From Tepidiphilus succinatimandens (lineage in GTDB: Bacteria; Pseudomonadota; Gammaproteobacteria; Burkholderiales; Rhodocyclaceae), in the NCBI RefSeq assembly GCF_006503695.1, contig NZ_SBIK01000005.1, positions 62,001 to 126,000 on the forward strand: a stretch of 64,000 bases of DNA. The letters run 5' to 3'. Position 1 is the first letter of the stretch. Each line of letters starts with the position of its first letter. A program made the translations under genes and the position numbers. Positions 53,802 through 62,872 of this stretch are shown one piece after another. Under the pieces are notes generated by a model. The model saw only the letters and a list, made by a program, of their open reading frames with translations. It was not told where the DNA came from and searched no databases.

Positions 53802-56800
53802 CGGTTTCGGCGGCTTGAGGGGAGAGCACACGCGCGACGAGTTCGCGCACCGCGCGCACGCGGGATTCCACGTCGGGGCAAGGGCGCGTCTGCACCAGCC
53901 GATCGGGTCCGGCCATCTTGACGCTGCGGTCGCGCTGGATGAGCGCGACCACCTTGGCCGGATCGATGGGGGCATCGGGCGAGAACTGCACGCTGAGGCT
54001 CTTCTCGCTCGCGTCGACCTTGGCCACGCCGCAGGGGGCAAGCGCGATCCGCAGGCGGTGGGTGGCCACGAGCGTACGCGTCTGCGGCGGCAGCGGGCCG
54101 AAGCGGTCGACGAGCTCTTCGGTGAGCTCCTGCAGTGCCGCATCGCTGTCGGCGTCGGCGAGCCGCTTGTAGAGCTCGAGCCGCACGCTCACGTCCGGGC
54201 AGTAGTCGTCGGGTAGCAGCGCTGGCGCGTGCAGGTTGATTTCGGCCACGGTGCGGAAGGGGCGGGTGAGATCGCCCGGCTCCTGCCCGCTCTTGAGCCG
54301 ACGCACGGCTTCTTCCAGCATGCGGCTGTAGAGGGAGAAGCCCACGCGCTGGATTTCGCCCGATTGTTCTTCCCCCAGCACTTCGCCCGCGCCGCGGATC
54401 TCCAGGTCGTGCATGGCCAGATAAAAGCCCGAGCCGAGATCTTCGAGCTGGGCGATGGCTTCGAGCCGCTTCTGCGCCTGGGCGCTGGGTTTGACGTGCG
54501 GGTCGGTGAGGAGGTAGGCGTAGGCCTGATGGTGACTGCGTCCTACCCGCCCGCGCAGCTGGTGCAGCTGGGCGAGCCCGAAGCGGTCGGCGCGGTCGAT
54601 CAGGATGGTGTTGGCCGTGGGGATGTCGATGCCGGTCTCGATGATGGTGGTGCACAGCAGCAGATTCGCGCGCTGGTGCGTGAAGTCGCGCATGACGCGT
54701 TCGAGCTCGCGCTCGGACATCTGTCCGTGGCCCACCACGATGCGCGCCATGGGCAGCAGCCGCTCGAGCTCTTCGCGCACGTTCTCGATCGTGCGCACCT
54801 CGTTATGGACGAAATAGACCTGCCCGCCGCGCTTGAATTCGCGCAGCACCGCCTCGCGGATGAGCCCCTCCGAGCGGGGTGCGACGAAGGTCTTCACCGC
54901 GAGGCGCTTTTGCGGCGCGGTGGCGATGACGGAGAAGTCGCGCAGCCCCTCGAGCGCCATGCCCAGCGTGCGGGGGATGGGCGTGGCGGTGAGGGTGAGG
55001 ACGTCGACTTCCTGGCGCAGCCGTTTCATCGCCTCTTTCTGCCGCACGCCGAAGCGGTGCTCTTCGTCGATGATCACCAGCCCCAGCCGGGCGAAGCGCA
55101 CGTCGGGCTGCAGCAGCCGGTGCGTGCCGATGGCGATGTCGATGCGCCCTTCGGCCAGTCCCGCCAACGCCTCTTTCTGCTCCTTGGCCGAGCGCAGGCG
55201 CGAGAGTTCGACGAGGCGCACCGGCCAGTCGGCGAAGCGGTCGGAGAAGGTCTGAAAGTGCTGCTCGGCAAGCAAGGTGGTGGGGGTGAGGATCACCACC
55301 TGTTTGCCGCTCGCCACGGCGGCAAAGGCGGCGCGCAGCGCCACCTCGGTCTTGCCGAAACCGACGTCGCCGCACACGAGCCGATCCATGGGTTTGCCCG
55401 AGCGCATGTCGGCGAGCACGGCATCGATGGCCGCCTGCTGGTCCGGCGTGGTCTCGAAAGGGAATCCGGCGCAGAAGGCTTCGTAGTCGCGCTCGTCGAA
55501 CCCGAAGGCGAAGCCGGGACGGGCGGCGCGCTGGGCGTAGAGCGCGAGCAGCTCGGCGGCGGTGTCTCGCGCCTGTTCGGCGGCCTTGCGTTTGGCTTTT
55601 TCCCACTGGCCGGAGCCGAGGCGGTGCAGCTCGACGTGCTCGGGGTCGGCGCCGAGATAACGCGACACGAGGTGTAGCTGGGCCACGGGCACGTAGAGTT
55701 TGTCCCCGCCGGCGTATTCGAGCTGGAGGAATTCGCCCTCGTCTGCCCCCAAAGGCATGCGCACGAGCCCCAGGTAGCGGCCGATGCCGTGCTCTTCGTG
55801 CACCACGGGCGCCCCGGGCGTGAGCTCGGCGAGGTCCTTGATCCAGCCTTCCGGGCTGACGGCCTTGCTCGCGGCGCGCCGGCTGCGGGCCTTGGCGCCG
55901 CCGGCGAAGAGTTCCCCTTCGGTATAGATGAGGAGCCGTGCGGCCGGCAGGGCAAACCCGCGCTCGAGCGGCCCGACGGTGAGGGCGAGCGGCGCTTCGC
56001 CGGCAAGGAAGGCGTCCCAATGTTCGACGAGCGCCGGCTCCAATCCGGCCTCGCGCAGGCGCTCGAGCAGCGTTTCGCGCCGCCCCGGCGTCTGGGCGAC
56101 CAGGAGCACCCGCTCGCCTGCCGCAGTGGCGGTGTGCACGGCGTCTTGCAGCGCCGCAAGGGGCTTGGGGGCGCGCGCATCGATCGCTGCCGGCGGCGGG
56201 GTTCGGGCCTCTTCGGCTTCGTCGCCTTCGCCGCGCAGCTCGAAGCGCGGCACTGCTTTCAAGGCGGTGTAAAACGCTTCGGCGTCAAGAAAGAGGGAAG
56301 ACGGCGGCAGGATGGGGCGGCTGCGATCCCCGCCCAGCAGCCGATGGCGCGCTTCCAGCTCCTGCCAGAAGGCGTCGATCGCCGCCGGGCAGTCGCCGTG
56401 GAGCAGCCAGGTCGCTTCGGCCCCTACGTAGTCGAAGAGGGTGGCCGTTTCGTCGAAGAAAAGCGGCAGGTAGTATTCGATGCCAGCCGGCCACACGCCC
56501 TGGCTGACGTCCTTGTAGAGGGCGACGCGGCTCGGGTCCCCCTCGAACGTCTCGCGGAAACGTTGGCGGAAGGTGGTGCGGCCGCCCTCGTCGGTGGGAA
56601 ATTCGCGCGCCGGCAGGAGTTCGATCTCGGGCACGGGGTAGAGCGTGCGCTGGGAGTCGGGGTCGAAGGTCTTGATGCGCTCGATCTCCTCGTCGAAGAG
56701 CTCGATGCGGTAGGGGAGCGACGCGCCCATGGGGAAGAGATCGACGATGCCGCCGCGCACGGAGAATTCACCCGGACGCAGCACCTGGGCTACCGGCTCG

Positions 56801-57261
56801 TAGCCGGCCAGTGCCAGCTGCCGGCGCAGTCCTTCGAGTTCGAGCGCCGCGCCCTGCTTGAGCGAGAAGGTGTGCGCGGCGATGAAGGCAGGCGGCGGCA
56901 GGCGCCCGAGCGCCGTGGCCGCGGCGACGAAGACGAGATCGAGCGTGCCCTGCGTGAGGGCGTAGAGGGTGGCGATGCGCTCGGAGACGAGGTCCTGGTG
57001 CGGCGAGAAAGGGTCGTAGGGCAGCGTCTCCCAGTCGGGGAAGAGCCGCGTGCGCAGCTGCGGCGCGAAAAACCGCACTTCTTCGGCAAGGCGTTGCGCG
57101 TCCAGGGGCGAGGCGGTCACCACCACCAGCGGCCGGCGCCGGCTCGCGAGTTCGGCGACGAGGAGCGCATCGGCGCTGCCGGCAAGAGGGGGGAAACGGA
57201 AGGTCTGACCGGCTTGCGGCCAGCGCAGCCGCTCGAGCACGGGAAGGAGGGTTCGGGTCAT
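53797..57261 (-). CDS. mfd: Transcription-repair coupling factor Mfd
   Basis: A 1154-residue translocase that removes RNA polymerase stalled at DNA damage and recruits UvrA. N-terminal UvrB-like domains 1-2 (ALLVAELASRRRPLVVVTASPLDAQRLAEEV) are followed by domain 4, the RNAP-interaction region (VHEEHGIGRYLGLVRM ... LQLEYAGGDKLYVPV), and the RecG-like motor: Walker A CGDVGFGKTEVALRAAF, DEEHRFG box, TLTATPIPRT, and GRVGRSHHQAYAYL. The C-terminal domain 7 is present. ATG 57261 is chosen since the preceding in-frame 59 residues are basic low-complexity. Confidence 0.97.
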   Translation of the reverse strand: MTRTLLPVLERLRWPQAGQTFRFPPLAGSADALLVAELASRRRPLVVVTASPLDAQRLAEEVRFFAPQLRTRLFPDWETLPYDPFSPHQDLVSERIATLYALTQGTLDLVFVAAATALGRLPPPAFIAAHTFSLKQGAALELEGLRRQLALAGYEPVAQVLRPGEFSVRGGIVDLFPMGASLPYRIELFDEEIERIKTFDPDSQRTLYPVPEIELLPAREFPTDEGGRTTFRQRFRETFEGDPSRVALYKDVSQGVWPAGIEYYLPLFFDETATLFDYVGAEATWLLHGDCPAAIDAFWQELEARHRLLGGDRSRPILPPSSLFLDAEAFYTALKAVPRFELRGEGDEAEEARTPPPAAIDARAPKPLAALQDAVHTATAAGERVLLVAQTPGRRETLLERLREAGLEPALVEHWDAFLAGEAPLALTVGPLERGFALPAARLLIYTEGELFAGGAKARSRRAASKAVSPEGWIKDLAELTPGAPVVHEEHGIGRYLGLVRMPLGADEGEFLQLEYAGGDKLYVPVAQLHLVSRYLGADPEHVELHRLGSGQWEKAKRKAAEQARDTAAELLALYAQRAARPGFAFGFDERDYEAFCAGFPFETTPDQQAAIDAVLADMRSGKPMDRLVCGDVGFGKTEVALRAAFAAVASGKQVVILTPTTLLAEQHFQTFSDRFADWPVRLVELSRLRSAKEQKEALAGLAEGRIDIAIGTHRLLQPDVRFARLGLVIIDEEHRFGVRQKEAMKRLRQEVDVLTLTATPIPRTLGMALEGLRDFSVIATAPQKRLAVKTFVAPRSEGLIREAVLREFKRGGQVYFVHNEVRTIENVREELERLLPMARIVVGHGQMSERELERVMRDFTHQRANLLLCTTIIETGIDIPTANTILIDRADRFGLAQLHQLRGRVGRSHHQAYAYLLTDPHVKPSAQAQKRLEAIAQLEDLGSGFYLAMHDLEIRGAGEVLGEEQSGEIQRVGFSLYSRMLEEAVRRLKSGQEPGDLTRPFRTVAEINLHAPALLPDDYCPDVSVRLELYKRLADADSDAALQELTEELVDRFGPLPPQTRTLVATHRLRIALAPCGVAKVDASEKSLSVQFSPDAPIDPAKVVALIQRDRSVKMAGPDRLVQTRPCPDVESRVRAVRELVARVLSPQAAETV

Positions 57262-57301
57262 TCGGGGATCAAGGGCAAAGGGTCTGGCCGAAAGGGGGAT
57301 T

Positions 57302-58033
57302 CTAACCCGCCGCTGCCGCCAGGGACGAGGGCGTGGTCGGCAGATGGCGTTCGAACCACTCGCAGGTGAGCGCGATCGCCTCCGGCCAGGGCCCTGCGGG
57401 CGTCGGAGGAGGCAGGTGTTCCCAGCGTTTCTCGGCACCGATGTGCGGCCATGCAGCGAGGTTCGGTTTGTCGTCGGTGGCGGAAGACGTCAGGAGCTGG
57501 ATCGGGACGGTCAGCGCGAGGAGCGGACCGGCGCCTGCCAGATCGATCCGTCCTTCTAGACAGGAGAGGGCGTAAAAAGTTTGGGTTTCGCGCGCCGCGA
57601 GCCGGATCAGCGCCGCGGCGGCGGTGCGCCAGCCGACGGCGGCCAGAGGAAGGGCGCCGCGAAACGGTTGATGTTCCAGCCATTCGAGCACGGTGGCGGC
57701 GCGCTCGCCGAGGTCGTTGACGTGCCAGGCGAGCTCTTCGGCGTCGGTGTGCTCCTCGGGCGTGAGTAGGGATGCCGTCAGGGTGCCGAAGCCCCGTGCG
57801 GTGAGCGCTTGCGCAAGAGCTTGGTTCTGGAGCGCTTCTTGGTGGGTCTCGAGGAGGAGGACGAAGGCGCGCGTCTGCCCCGGCAGGGCAAACGAGACGT
57901 CGAGCCAGTGCCGCTCATCGACCTTGAGCCGGATCGCCTGCACGCAGGAGGCCCATGGAATGTACTCTTCCCGCACCGGAAGGTCCGGGGGGCGGGGCGG
58001 CGTTTCTTCGGCAGGGTGTGAGAGCGAAGACAT
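57302..58033 (-). CDS. Degenerate alpha/beta-hydrolase-like protein in the AmmeMemoRadiSam operon
   Basis: A 243-residue protein I recognise only by fold hints: alternating hydrophobic strands (RAFVLLLETH, ALPLAAVGW, ALTVPIQLLTSS) and helices spaced as in dienelactone-hydrolase-type alpha/beta proteins. Where a GxSxG or GxCxG nucleophile elbow is expected it reads AVGWRTAAAALI, with no Ser, Cys or Asp at the nucleophile spot. The C-terminal HxxxE-type loop ends near EWFERHLP, which in true hydrolases would follow the catalytic His. It starts 12 bases after the radical SAM gene, so it belongs to that operon. I infer a non-catalytic binding partner; an unusual esterase is possible. Confidence 0.6.
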   Translation of the reverse strand: MSSLSHPAEETPPRPPDLPVREEYIPWASCVQAIRLKVDERHWLDVSFALPGQTRAFVLLLETHQEALQNQALAQALTARGFGTLTASLLTPEEHTDAEELAWHVNDLGERAATVLEWLEHQPFRGALPLAAVGWRTAAAALIRLAARETQTFYALSCLEGRIDLAGAGPLLALTVPIQLLTSSATDDKPNLAAWPHIGAEKRWEHLPPPTPAGPWPEAIALTCEWFERHLPTTPSSLAAAAG

Positions 58034-58045
58034 GATCCGCTTCCT

Positions 58046-59119
58046 TCATCCGGCTCCCAGCACGATGGGGATGCGCCGGTTGCCGAAGTGCCCCGGTGCG
58101 GCGGCAAAGCGCCCCTCGATCTCCCGGCCGCAGGCGGGACAGTGCCCCTCGGGCGTGAGCGCATAGCGGGTGATGAGGTAGCCGTCGCGCTCGATGAGCG
58201 GCGTGCCGCAGTCGGGGCAGTAGGTCGTCGCACCCTCGCGATCACGGACGTTGCCGGTATAGACATAGGCTAGCCCCTCTTCGCGGGCGATGGCCCGTGC
58301 CCGCACCAGGGTCTGCGGCGGAGTGGGCGGACGGTCGAGCATCTTGAAGGCGGGGAAGAAGGCGGTGAAGTGCAGCGGCACGGTGGTTTTGAGCTCGTCG
58401 CGTACCCAGCGCGACAAGGCCCGGATTTCGCTTTCGCTGTCGTTGAGGCCGGGGATGAGGAGCGTGGTGATCTCCACCCACACGTTGGTGTGGTGCACCA
58501 GGTAGCGCAGGGTATCGAGCACCGGCTGGAGTTTGCCGCCACAGTAGCGGAAATAGAATTCCTCGGTAAAGCCTTTGAGGTCGACGTTGGCCGCATCCAT
58601 CGCGCCGAAGAATTCCTCCCGTGCGCCGGGTTCGATGTAGCCGTTGGTCACGGCCACCGTATAGAGCCGATGCTTGCGGGCGAGTTCGGCGCAGTCGATG
58701 GCGTATTCGGCAAAGATGATCGGATCGTTGTAGGTGAAGGCGAGCCCCTGGGCGCCGTAGGCGAGCGCCGCGGCCACGATGGCTTCGGGCGTGCCGGCGT
58801 CGTCGAGGGTGGCGTCGAGCTCCTTGGCGGCCGAGATCGACCAGTTCTGGCAGTATTTGCAGGCGAGGTTGCAGCCGGCCGTGCCGAAGGAGAGCACCGC
58901 CGTGCCGGGGTAGAAGTGGTTGAGCGGCTTCTTCTCGATGGGATCGATGCAAAAGCCGCTCGATCGGCCGTAGGTGGTGAGCACCATCTTGCCGCCGAGG
59001 TTGGCGCGCACGAGGCAGGCGCCATGCTGCCCCTCGCGCAGCTTGCAGCGGCGCGGGCACAGGACGCACTCGAGGCGCCCGTCGGGCAGGCGCCGGTAGT
59101 AGCGGGCGGGGGCGTTCAT
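58046..59119 (-). CDS. amrS: AmmeMemoRadiSam system radical SAM protein (AmrS)
   Basis: A 357-residue radical SAM enzyme of the family tied to AMMECR1 and MEMO1. The cluster motif is CNLACKYC (about residues 79-86). Another CxxC set precedes it (CVLCPRRCKL), and a C-terminal zinc ribbon is made by CPDCGTPL and CPACG. YNDPIIFAEYA and NVDLKGFTEEFYFRYC are family segments, relating it to pyruvate-formate-lyase activating enzymes. Its substrate is not known with certainty. ATG 59119 overlaps the AMMECR1 stop by 4 bases. Confidence 0.93.
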   Translation of the reverse strand: MNAPARYYRRLPDGRLECVLCPRRCKLREGQHGACLVRANLGGKMVLTTYGRSSGFCIDPIEKKPLNHFYPGTAVLSFGTAGCNLACKYCQNWSISAAKELDATLDDAGTPEAIVAAALAYGAQGLAFTYNDPIIFAEYAIDCAELARKHRLYTVAVTNGYIEPGAREEFFGAMDAANVDLKGFTEEFYFRYCGGKLQPVLDTLRYLVHHTNVWVEITTLLIPGLNDSESEIRALSRWVRDELKTTVPLHFTAFFPAFKMLDRPPTPPQTLVRARAIAREEGLAYVYTGNVRDREGATTYCPDCGTPLIERDGYLITRYALTPEGHCPACGREIEGRFAAAPGHFGNRRIPIVLGAG

Positions 59120-59706
59120 CGTACGGCTCCGGTAGGCAAGGGTTCTTTCCATTTGGCCACGGTGTAGCGCGCGGCCATGAGGTTGCGCGCGGGGCGGCGC
59201 GGGTCGAGCCCCGCCTTGAGCTTGAGGGCGGCGAGAAAGTGATGCGGATCGGGAATCTCTTCCCACACCTGGGGCAGGAAGGTGGCGGCATTGCAGCCGG
59301 AGAAGACCATCAGGCCGTCGATGCCGGGGCGAAGCTGCGCCAGCAGCTCTTCCTCGTCGCGGAATTCGAGGAATTCGAGCGGCGAGAGCAGCGACACCTC
59401 GATGCGGATGAGCGGCAGCTCGTCGGGTGTGACGGGAGGAAAGCGAGGATCGCGCGTGGCGGCGGCGATGGCATTCTCGGCGATGTCCTGGCGCAGCGGC
59501 CGCTGGGCGCGCACCGAGCCGATGCAGCCGCGCAGCTCTCCTTCTTCGGTGAGCGTGACGAAGGTGGCACCGGGTTCGTCGAGCCGCGGATCTTCCGGCC
59601 GGGGTAGGCGGCGGCCGGTGAGATGCTCGGTGATGGCGGCGCGGGCGTGGGCGAGCAACACCTGTCCAAGCCGCTCGTCGACCTCAATGGATGGCTTCGG
59701 CTCCAT
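59116..59706 (-). CDS. amrA: AMMECR1-domain protein (AmrA)
   Basis: A 196-residue AMMECR1-domain protein. The family motif RGCIGS is in EGELRGCIGSVRAQRPLRQD. Other blocks are NAIAAATRDPRFPPVTPDEL, IRIEVSLLSPLEFL and a C-terminal RPARNLMAARYTVAKW. The single Cys of the motif is conserved family-wide, and could be modified by the neighbouring radical SAM enzyme. The start (ATG 59706) lies inside the end of the MEMO1 gene, overlapping by 23 bases. Confidence 0.93.
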   Translation of the reverse strand: MEPKPSIEVDERLGQVLLAHARAAITEHLTGRRLPRPEDPRLDEPGATFVTLTEEGELRGCIGSVRAQRPLRQDIAENAIAAATRDPRFPPVTPDELPLIRIEVSLLSPLEFLEFRDEEELLAQLRPGIDGLMVFSGCNAATFLPQVWEEIPDPHHFLAALKLKAGLDPRRPARNLMAARYTVAKWKEPLPTGAVR

Positions 59707-60511
59707 GGCGAATCTCCTCGGTGAAGGCGATGCTGGTGTAGCCGACGACCCGGTCCCGGTCGCCAAAGGTGTCGCCGCTGTTGCAATAGGCGATGAAATG
59801 GGGCTGGAGCCGGCGATGCCGGGCGGCGAGCAGCAGTCCGTCGATGGCGATGGCTCCACAGGCATCGTCCGGTGCGATCGTCGCGTCGCCCTGCAGGATG
59901 CGCTCGATCGTGGCCTGGTCGAGGGCGCGGGCTTCTTCGTAAGGGTGGTAGTGCGAGAGATCGGAGCTCACCACGATGAGCGTCTCCGGCCCGCCCCACA
60001 GGGCTTCCATCACCCGGGCGACGTGGGTGGACTCCGTCCAGCCGACGACGAAGGGAACCAGCGTGAAACTGGGTAAAATGCTCTGCAGAAAGGGGAGCTG
60101 CACTTCCAGGCTGTGCTCGAGCTCGTGGGCCCGGTCCGACACTTCCACCTGGGGCAGCTTCAGGGCTTCGTTCCATGCGTCCATGTCGACAGGGACGTCG
60201 CCCAGTGGCGTGCGAAAGGCGCTTGCCTGCGGTAGCGCCAATCCGAGCAGGGGAACGCGATGCGCCGGGCCGAAGAGCACGACGCGCCGGATGCGCGCGG
60301 CGAATGGGGTGAGCTGGTTGTAGCCGCTGGCGGCGATGATTCCGGAATAATCGTAGCCGGCGTGGGGCACGATCAGGGCTTTGGGTTGCGCCGGCAGCGA
60401 AGGGGGAGCGGCGCGGGCGAAGCTCGCGGCGAGATGGGCCTGCAGGCTGCGCGCCGAAGCAGGGTAGAAGAGCCCGCTCACGGCGGGGGGACGGATGGTT
60501 CGTGCAGCCAT
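59684..60511 (-). CDS. amrB: MEMO1-family protein (AmrB)
   Basis: A 275-residue MEMO1 homologue, a fold close to class III extradiol dioxygenases. IRPPAVSGLFYPASARSLQAHL is the typical start. Putative metal ligands are His residues in LIVPHAGYDYSG, HRAHELEHSLEVQLPFLQ-type segment (DRAHELEHSLEVQ) and VVSSDLSHYHPYEEAR. The C-terminal AYCNSGDTFGDRDRVVGYTSIAF carries the family's cysteine. First gene of the MEMO1-AMMECR1-radical SAM-hydrolase-like operon. Confidence 0.94.
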   Translation of the reverse strand: MAARTIRPPAVSGLFYPASARSLQAHLAASFARAAPPSLPAQPKALIVPHAGYDYSGIIAASGYNQLTPFAARIRRVVLFGPAHRVPLLGLALPQASAFRTPLGDVPVDMDAWNEALKLPQVEVSDRAHELEHSLEVQLPFLQSILPSFTLVPFVVGWTESTHVARVMEALWGGPETLIVVSSDLSHYHPYEEARALDQATIERILQGDATIAPDDACGAIAIDGLLLAARHRRLQPHFIAYCNSGDTFGDRDRVVGYTSIAFTEEIRHGAEAIH

Positions 60512-60577
60512 GATGTGCGGTCCTGCGTGGTACGGCAAGGAAACGGATGTCCGGGCAAACGGTCTCGTTACGAGTTC

Positions 60578-60583
60578 ATTATA
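60578..60583 (-). promoter_or_regulatory. -10 element of the MEMO1 operon
   Basis: TATAAT on the minus strand, 66 bases before the MEMO1 gene, with a partial -35 (TTCAAC) at 18 bases. The overlapping plus-strand TATAGT could serve ispD on the other side. Confidence 0.4.
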
Positions 60584-60631
60584 GTGCGCGCGGCAGCGGA
60601 GGTTGAACCAAATGCAAGGGGAAGAACGATC

Positions 60632-61324
60632 GTGCGCGTGACGGCCATCGTGCCTGCGGCCGGGGTGGGGCGGCGCAGCGGTTTGGCTTTGCCCAAACAA
60701 TACGCTGAACTCGCCGGGCGACCGCTGCTGTGGCACACGCTTGCGCGCTTGGCCGAACCGGCGTGGATCGGGCGGGTGCTCGTGGCGCTGGCCGTCGACG
60801 ACACTCATTGGCGCCGTCACGACTGGTCGGATTTGGGGTCCAAGATCGAGCCGCTCTTCTGCGGCGGGCCCACGCGCAGTGCAACCGTGGGCAATGCCTT
60901 GCGCGTGCTCGCCGCCCGCGGCGCCCGGCCCGACGACTGGGTGCTGGTGCACGATGCCGCGCGCCCTTGTCTGCGCGGGGAATACCTGACCCAGCTGGCC
61001 GAGGTGCTCGGACACGACGAGGTGGGCGGTCTTCTTGCATTGCCGGTCGCCGATACCGTCAAGCGTGCCGACATCCGCGGCCGTGTCGCGGCGACCGTGC
61101 CGCGCGAAGGGCTGTGGCTCGCCCAGACGCCGCAAATGTTCCGTTTCGCCGTGCTGCGCACCGCGCTCGAGCGCCACCCCGAAGTGACGGATGAAGCCAG
61201 CGCGGTGGAGGCGGCGGGCTTGGCGCCCAAACTGGTGGAGGGCGATCCGCTGAACCTGAAAGTGACGCGGCCGGGCGATCTGGCGCTCGCCGCGGCGATC
61301 CTGAGGCTACAGGAGGAAGCATGA
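60632..61324 (+). CDS. ispD: 2-C-methyl-D-erythritol 4-phosphate cytidylyltransferase
   Basis: Third MEP-pathway enzyme, attaching CMP to MEP. The 230-residue protein shows the CTP-binding [60 protein letters not shown] and [15 protein letters not shown]. The gene starts at GTG, either 60632 or 60638; the first has GGGGAAG at better spacing. Its stop overlaps the ispF start as ATGA, the common ispDF pair. Confidence 0.94.
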   Translation: MRVTAIVPAAGVGRRSGLALPKQYAELAGRPLLWHTLARLAEPAWIGRVLVALAVDDTHWRRHDWSDLGSKIEPLFCGGPTRSATVGNALRVLAARGARPDDWVLVHDAARPCLRGEYLTQLAEVLGHDEVGGLLALPVADTVKRADIRGRVAATVPREGLWLAQTPQMFRFAVLRTALERHPEVTDEASAVEAAGLAPKLVEGDPLNLKVTRPGDLALAAAILRLQEEA

Positions 61325-61806
61325 TCCGGGTGGGGCTGGGGTTCGACGTGCACGCTCTGGTGCCGGGAAGACGCTGCGTGATCGGCGGGGTGGAGATCGC
61401 GCACGCCGAAGGCTTGCTGGGGCATTCGGACGCCGACGTATTGCTGCACGCGATCACCGACGCGGTGCTCGGCGCCGCGGGACTGGGCGACATCGGTTCA
61501 TGGTTTCCCGACAGCGACGAACGCCACGCTGGCGCCGACAGCCGGGCGCTGCTCGCGCAGGCCTGGGCGGCGGTGCGGGCGGCGGGATGGCGTCTAGGGA
61601 ACCTCGACGCGGTGGTGATCTGCCGTCGACCGCGCATCGCTCCCTACGTGCCGCAGATGAAGGCGACGATCGCCGGCTTGCTCGACGCCCCGCCGGCCGC
61701 GATCCAGGTGAAGGGCAAGACCACCGAGCGGCTCGGCTTCACCGGCCGCGGCGAAGGGGTGGCGGCGCAGGCGGTGGTGCTGCTCGAAAGGGACGGCGGT
61801 GGTTGA
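61321..61806 (+). CDS. ispF: 2-C-methyl-D-erythritol 2,4-cyclodiphosphate synthase
   Basis: Fifth MEP-pathway enzyme, a zinc-dependent trimer. The 161-residue protein carries [17 protein letters not shown] with metal ligands Asp9 and His11, [29 protein letters not shown] with His43, [13 protein letters not shown], and the C-terminal [25 protein letters not shown]. It overlaps ispD and thpR starts. Confidence 0.97.
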   Translation: MIRVGLGFDVHALVPGRRCVIGGVEIAHAEGLLGHSDADVLLHAITDAVLGAAGLGDIGSWFPDSDERHAGADSRALLAQAWAAVRAAGWRLGNLDAVVICRRPRIAPYVPQMKATIAGLLDAPPAAIQVKGKTTERLGFTGRGEGVAAQAVVLLERDGGG

Positions 61807-62353
61807 GCGAAGCGGCGACCGGACCAAGGTTCGGCTCTTCTACGCGCTGTGGCCGCCGCGAGCGTGGGCGCAGGCGTGGCACGAGGCGGCGCGACGCTGG
61901 GCGCGAGGGCGAATCGCAGTGAAAGTCGTTCCGCCCGAACGCCTGCATCTCACGCTCGTCTTTGTGGGAGACGTGCCGTGCGAACGCCTGGGTGCCTTTC
62001 TCGCGCTGGGCGCGGCGATGGGCGCTCCGCCGGACGAACCGCTCGTGCTCGACCGCTTCGAGTGTTGGGGCGGACCGAGGGTGGCGTGCTTGAGCGGCCC
62101 GCCGCCGCAAGGCGCATGGGCGCGTTTCATCGAGCGTCTGGCCCAGGAAGCGCGCGCTTTGGGCGCAAAGGTGGAGCATCGGCCGTTTCGCCCGCACGTG
62201 ACGCTCGCGCGAAAAGTAAGCCCCGAGGCGTTCGATGCCTCGGGGCTTGGTCTGCCATTGCCGTTGACCTGGCCCGCCGCGGGGTTTCGCCTCATCCGCT
62301 CCGAATCGGGACCGGAGGGGCTGCGCTACCTGACGGCGGGTGAATTCTCCTGA
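61799..62353 (+). CDS. thpR: RNA 2',3'-cyclic phosphodiesterase (ThpR/LigT)
   Basis: A 184-residue 2H phosphoesterase hydrolysing RNA 2',3'-cyclic phosphates. The two HxT motifs are [10 protein letters not shown] (near residue 50) and HVTLARKV (near residue 138); the N-terminal RLFYALWPP is typical. Start taken as GTG 61799, overlapping the end of ispF. Codons 141-150 contain a perfect 12-bp inverted repeat that looks like a terminator on the other strand; it encodes [13 protein letters not shown] between the second HxT motif and the C-terminus, so it is tolerated in a loop. Confidence 0.9.
   Translation: MVERSGDRTKVRLFYALWPPRAWAQAWHEAARRWARGRIAVKVVPPERLHLTLVFVGDVPCERLGAFLALGAAMGAPPDEPLVLDRFECWGGPRVACLSGPPPQGAWARFIERLAQEARALGAKVEHRPFRPHVTLARKVSPEAFDASGLGLPLPLTWPAAGFRLIRSESGPEGLRYLTAGEFS
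62214..62248 (-). terminator. Terminator for the minus-strand gene, embedded in thpR
   Basis: AAGCCCCGAGGC (62218-62229), 7-base loop, GCCTCGGGGCTT (62237-62248): a perfect 12-bp stem. Read on the minus strand it is followed by ACTTTTCG, a modest T run, about 120 bases after the host-attachment gene stop. On the plus strand no T run follows. Confidence 0.55.
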
Positions 62354-62369
62354 ACCGGATCGACGCGGC

Positions 62370-62819
62370 TCATGCGGGCGGCAGCAGCGCCTCGGCCGCC
62401 TTCTCGGCGATGGTCTTGTCGTCGGCCTTGGTGTAATCCTTCTCTACGTCGCGCACCAGGATCTTGCGCGTGGGTTCGTCGAGATGCTCCTTGACGAGCG
62501 CCAGGAAAGGCGCGGGGCCCATCAGCACGATCTGCTCGAGCGCATGCTCGACGCGCGCTTCGCGCAAGCGGCGTGCCACTTCGATGGCAAAGAGTTCGGC
62601 TTCGTGTTTCTTGGGGGGGACGGGCGGCTCGCCGGTATGCGGCGCCTTGTCACCGCCCGTGCCCGGGAACGGCAGGTTGTCGGTGATGAGTTCCCGGGTG
62701 GGCAGGCGGCTTTCCGGGTGTTCCCGGGTCTCGACCAGCTGCACCCCGGACTTGAAGCCGAGGAATTCGTAGAACTTGGCCACGCTCGCATTGGCGACCA
62801 ATACCCAGGTTTTTTTCAT
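62370..62819 (-). CDS. Host-attachment-family protein
   Basis: A 149-residue member of the 'protein required for attachment to host cells' family (named after an Agrobacterium locus, but widespread in free-living Proteobacteria). It begins TWVLVANASVAKFYEF, has a loop with TRELITDNLPFPGTG and PPKKHEAELFAIEVARRL, and ends in VLMGPAPFLALVKEHL and RKILVRDVEKDYTKAD. The fold resembles the eRF1/archaeal release-factor-like domain; a role in stress or ribosome function is possible, host contact is not implied. AAAAGGAGCT precedes the ATG. Confidence 0.85.
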   Translation of the reverse strand: MKKTWVLVANASVAKFYEFLGFKSGVQLVETREHPESRLPTRELITDNLPFPGTGGDKAPHTGEPPVPPKKHEAELFAIEVARRLREARVEHALEQIVLMGPAPFLALVKEHLDEPTRKILVRDVEKDYTKADDKTIAEKAAEALLPPA

Positions 62820-62872
62820 GGTCCAGCTCCTTTTATGATATTTGAATTGAAATTCGCTTCCTGCCCTTTAGA

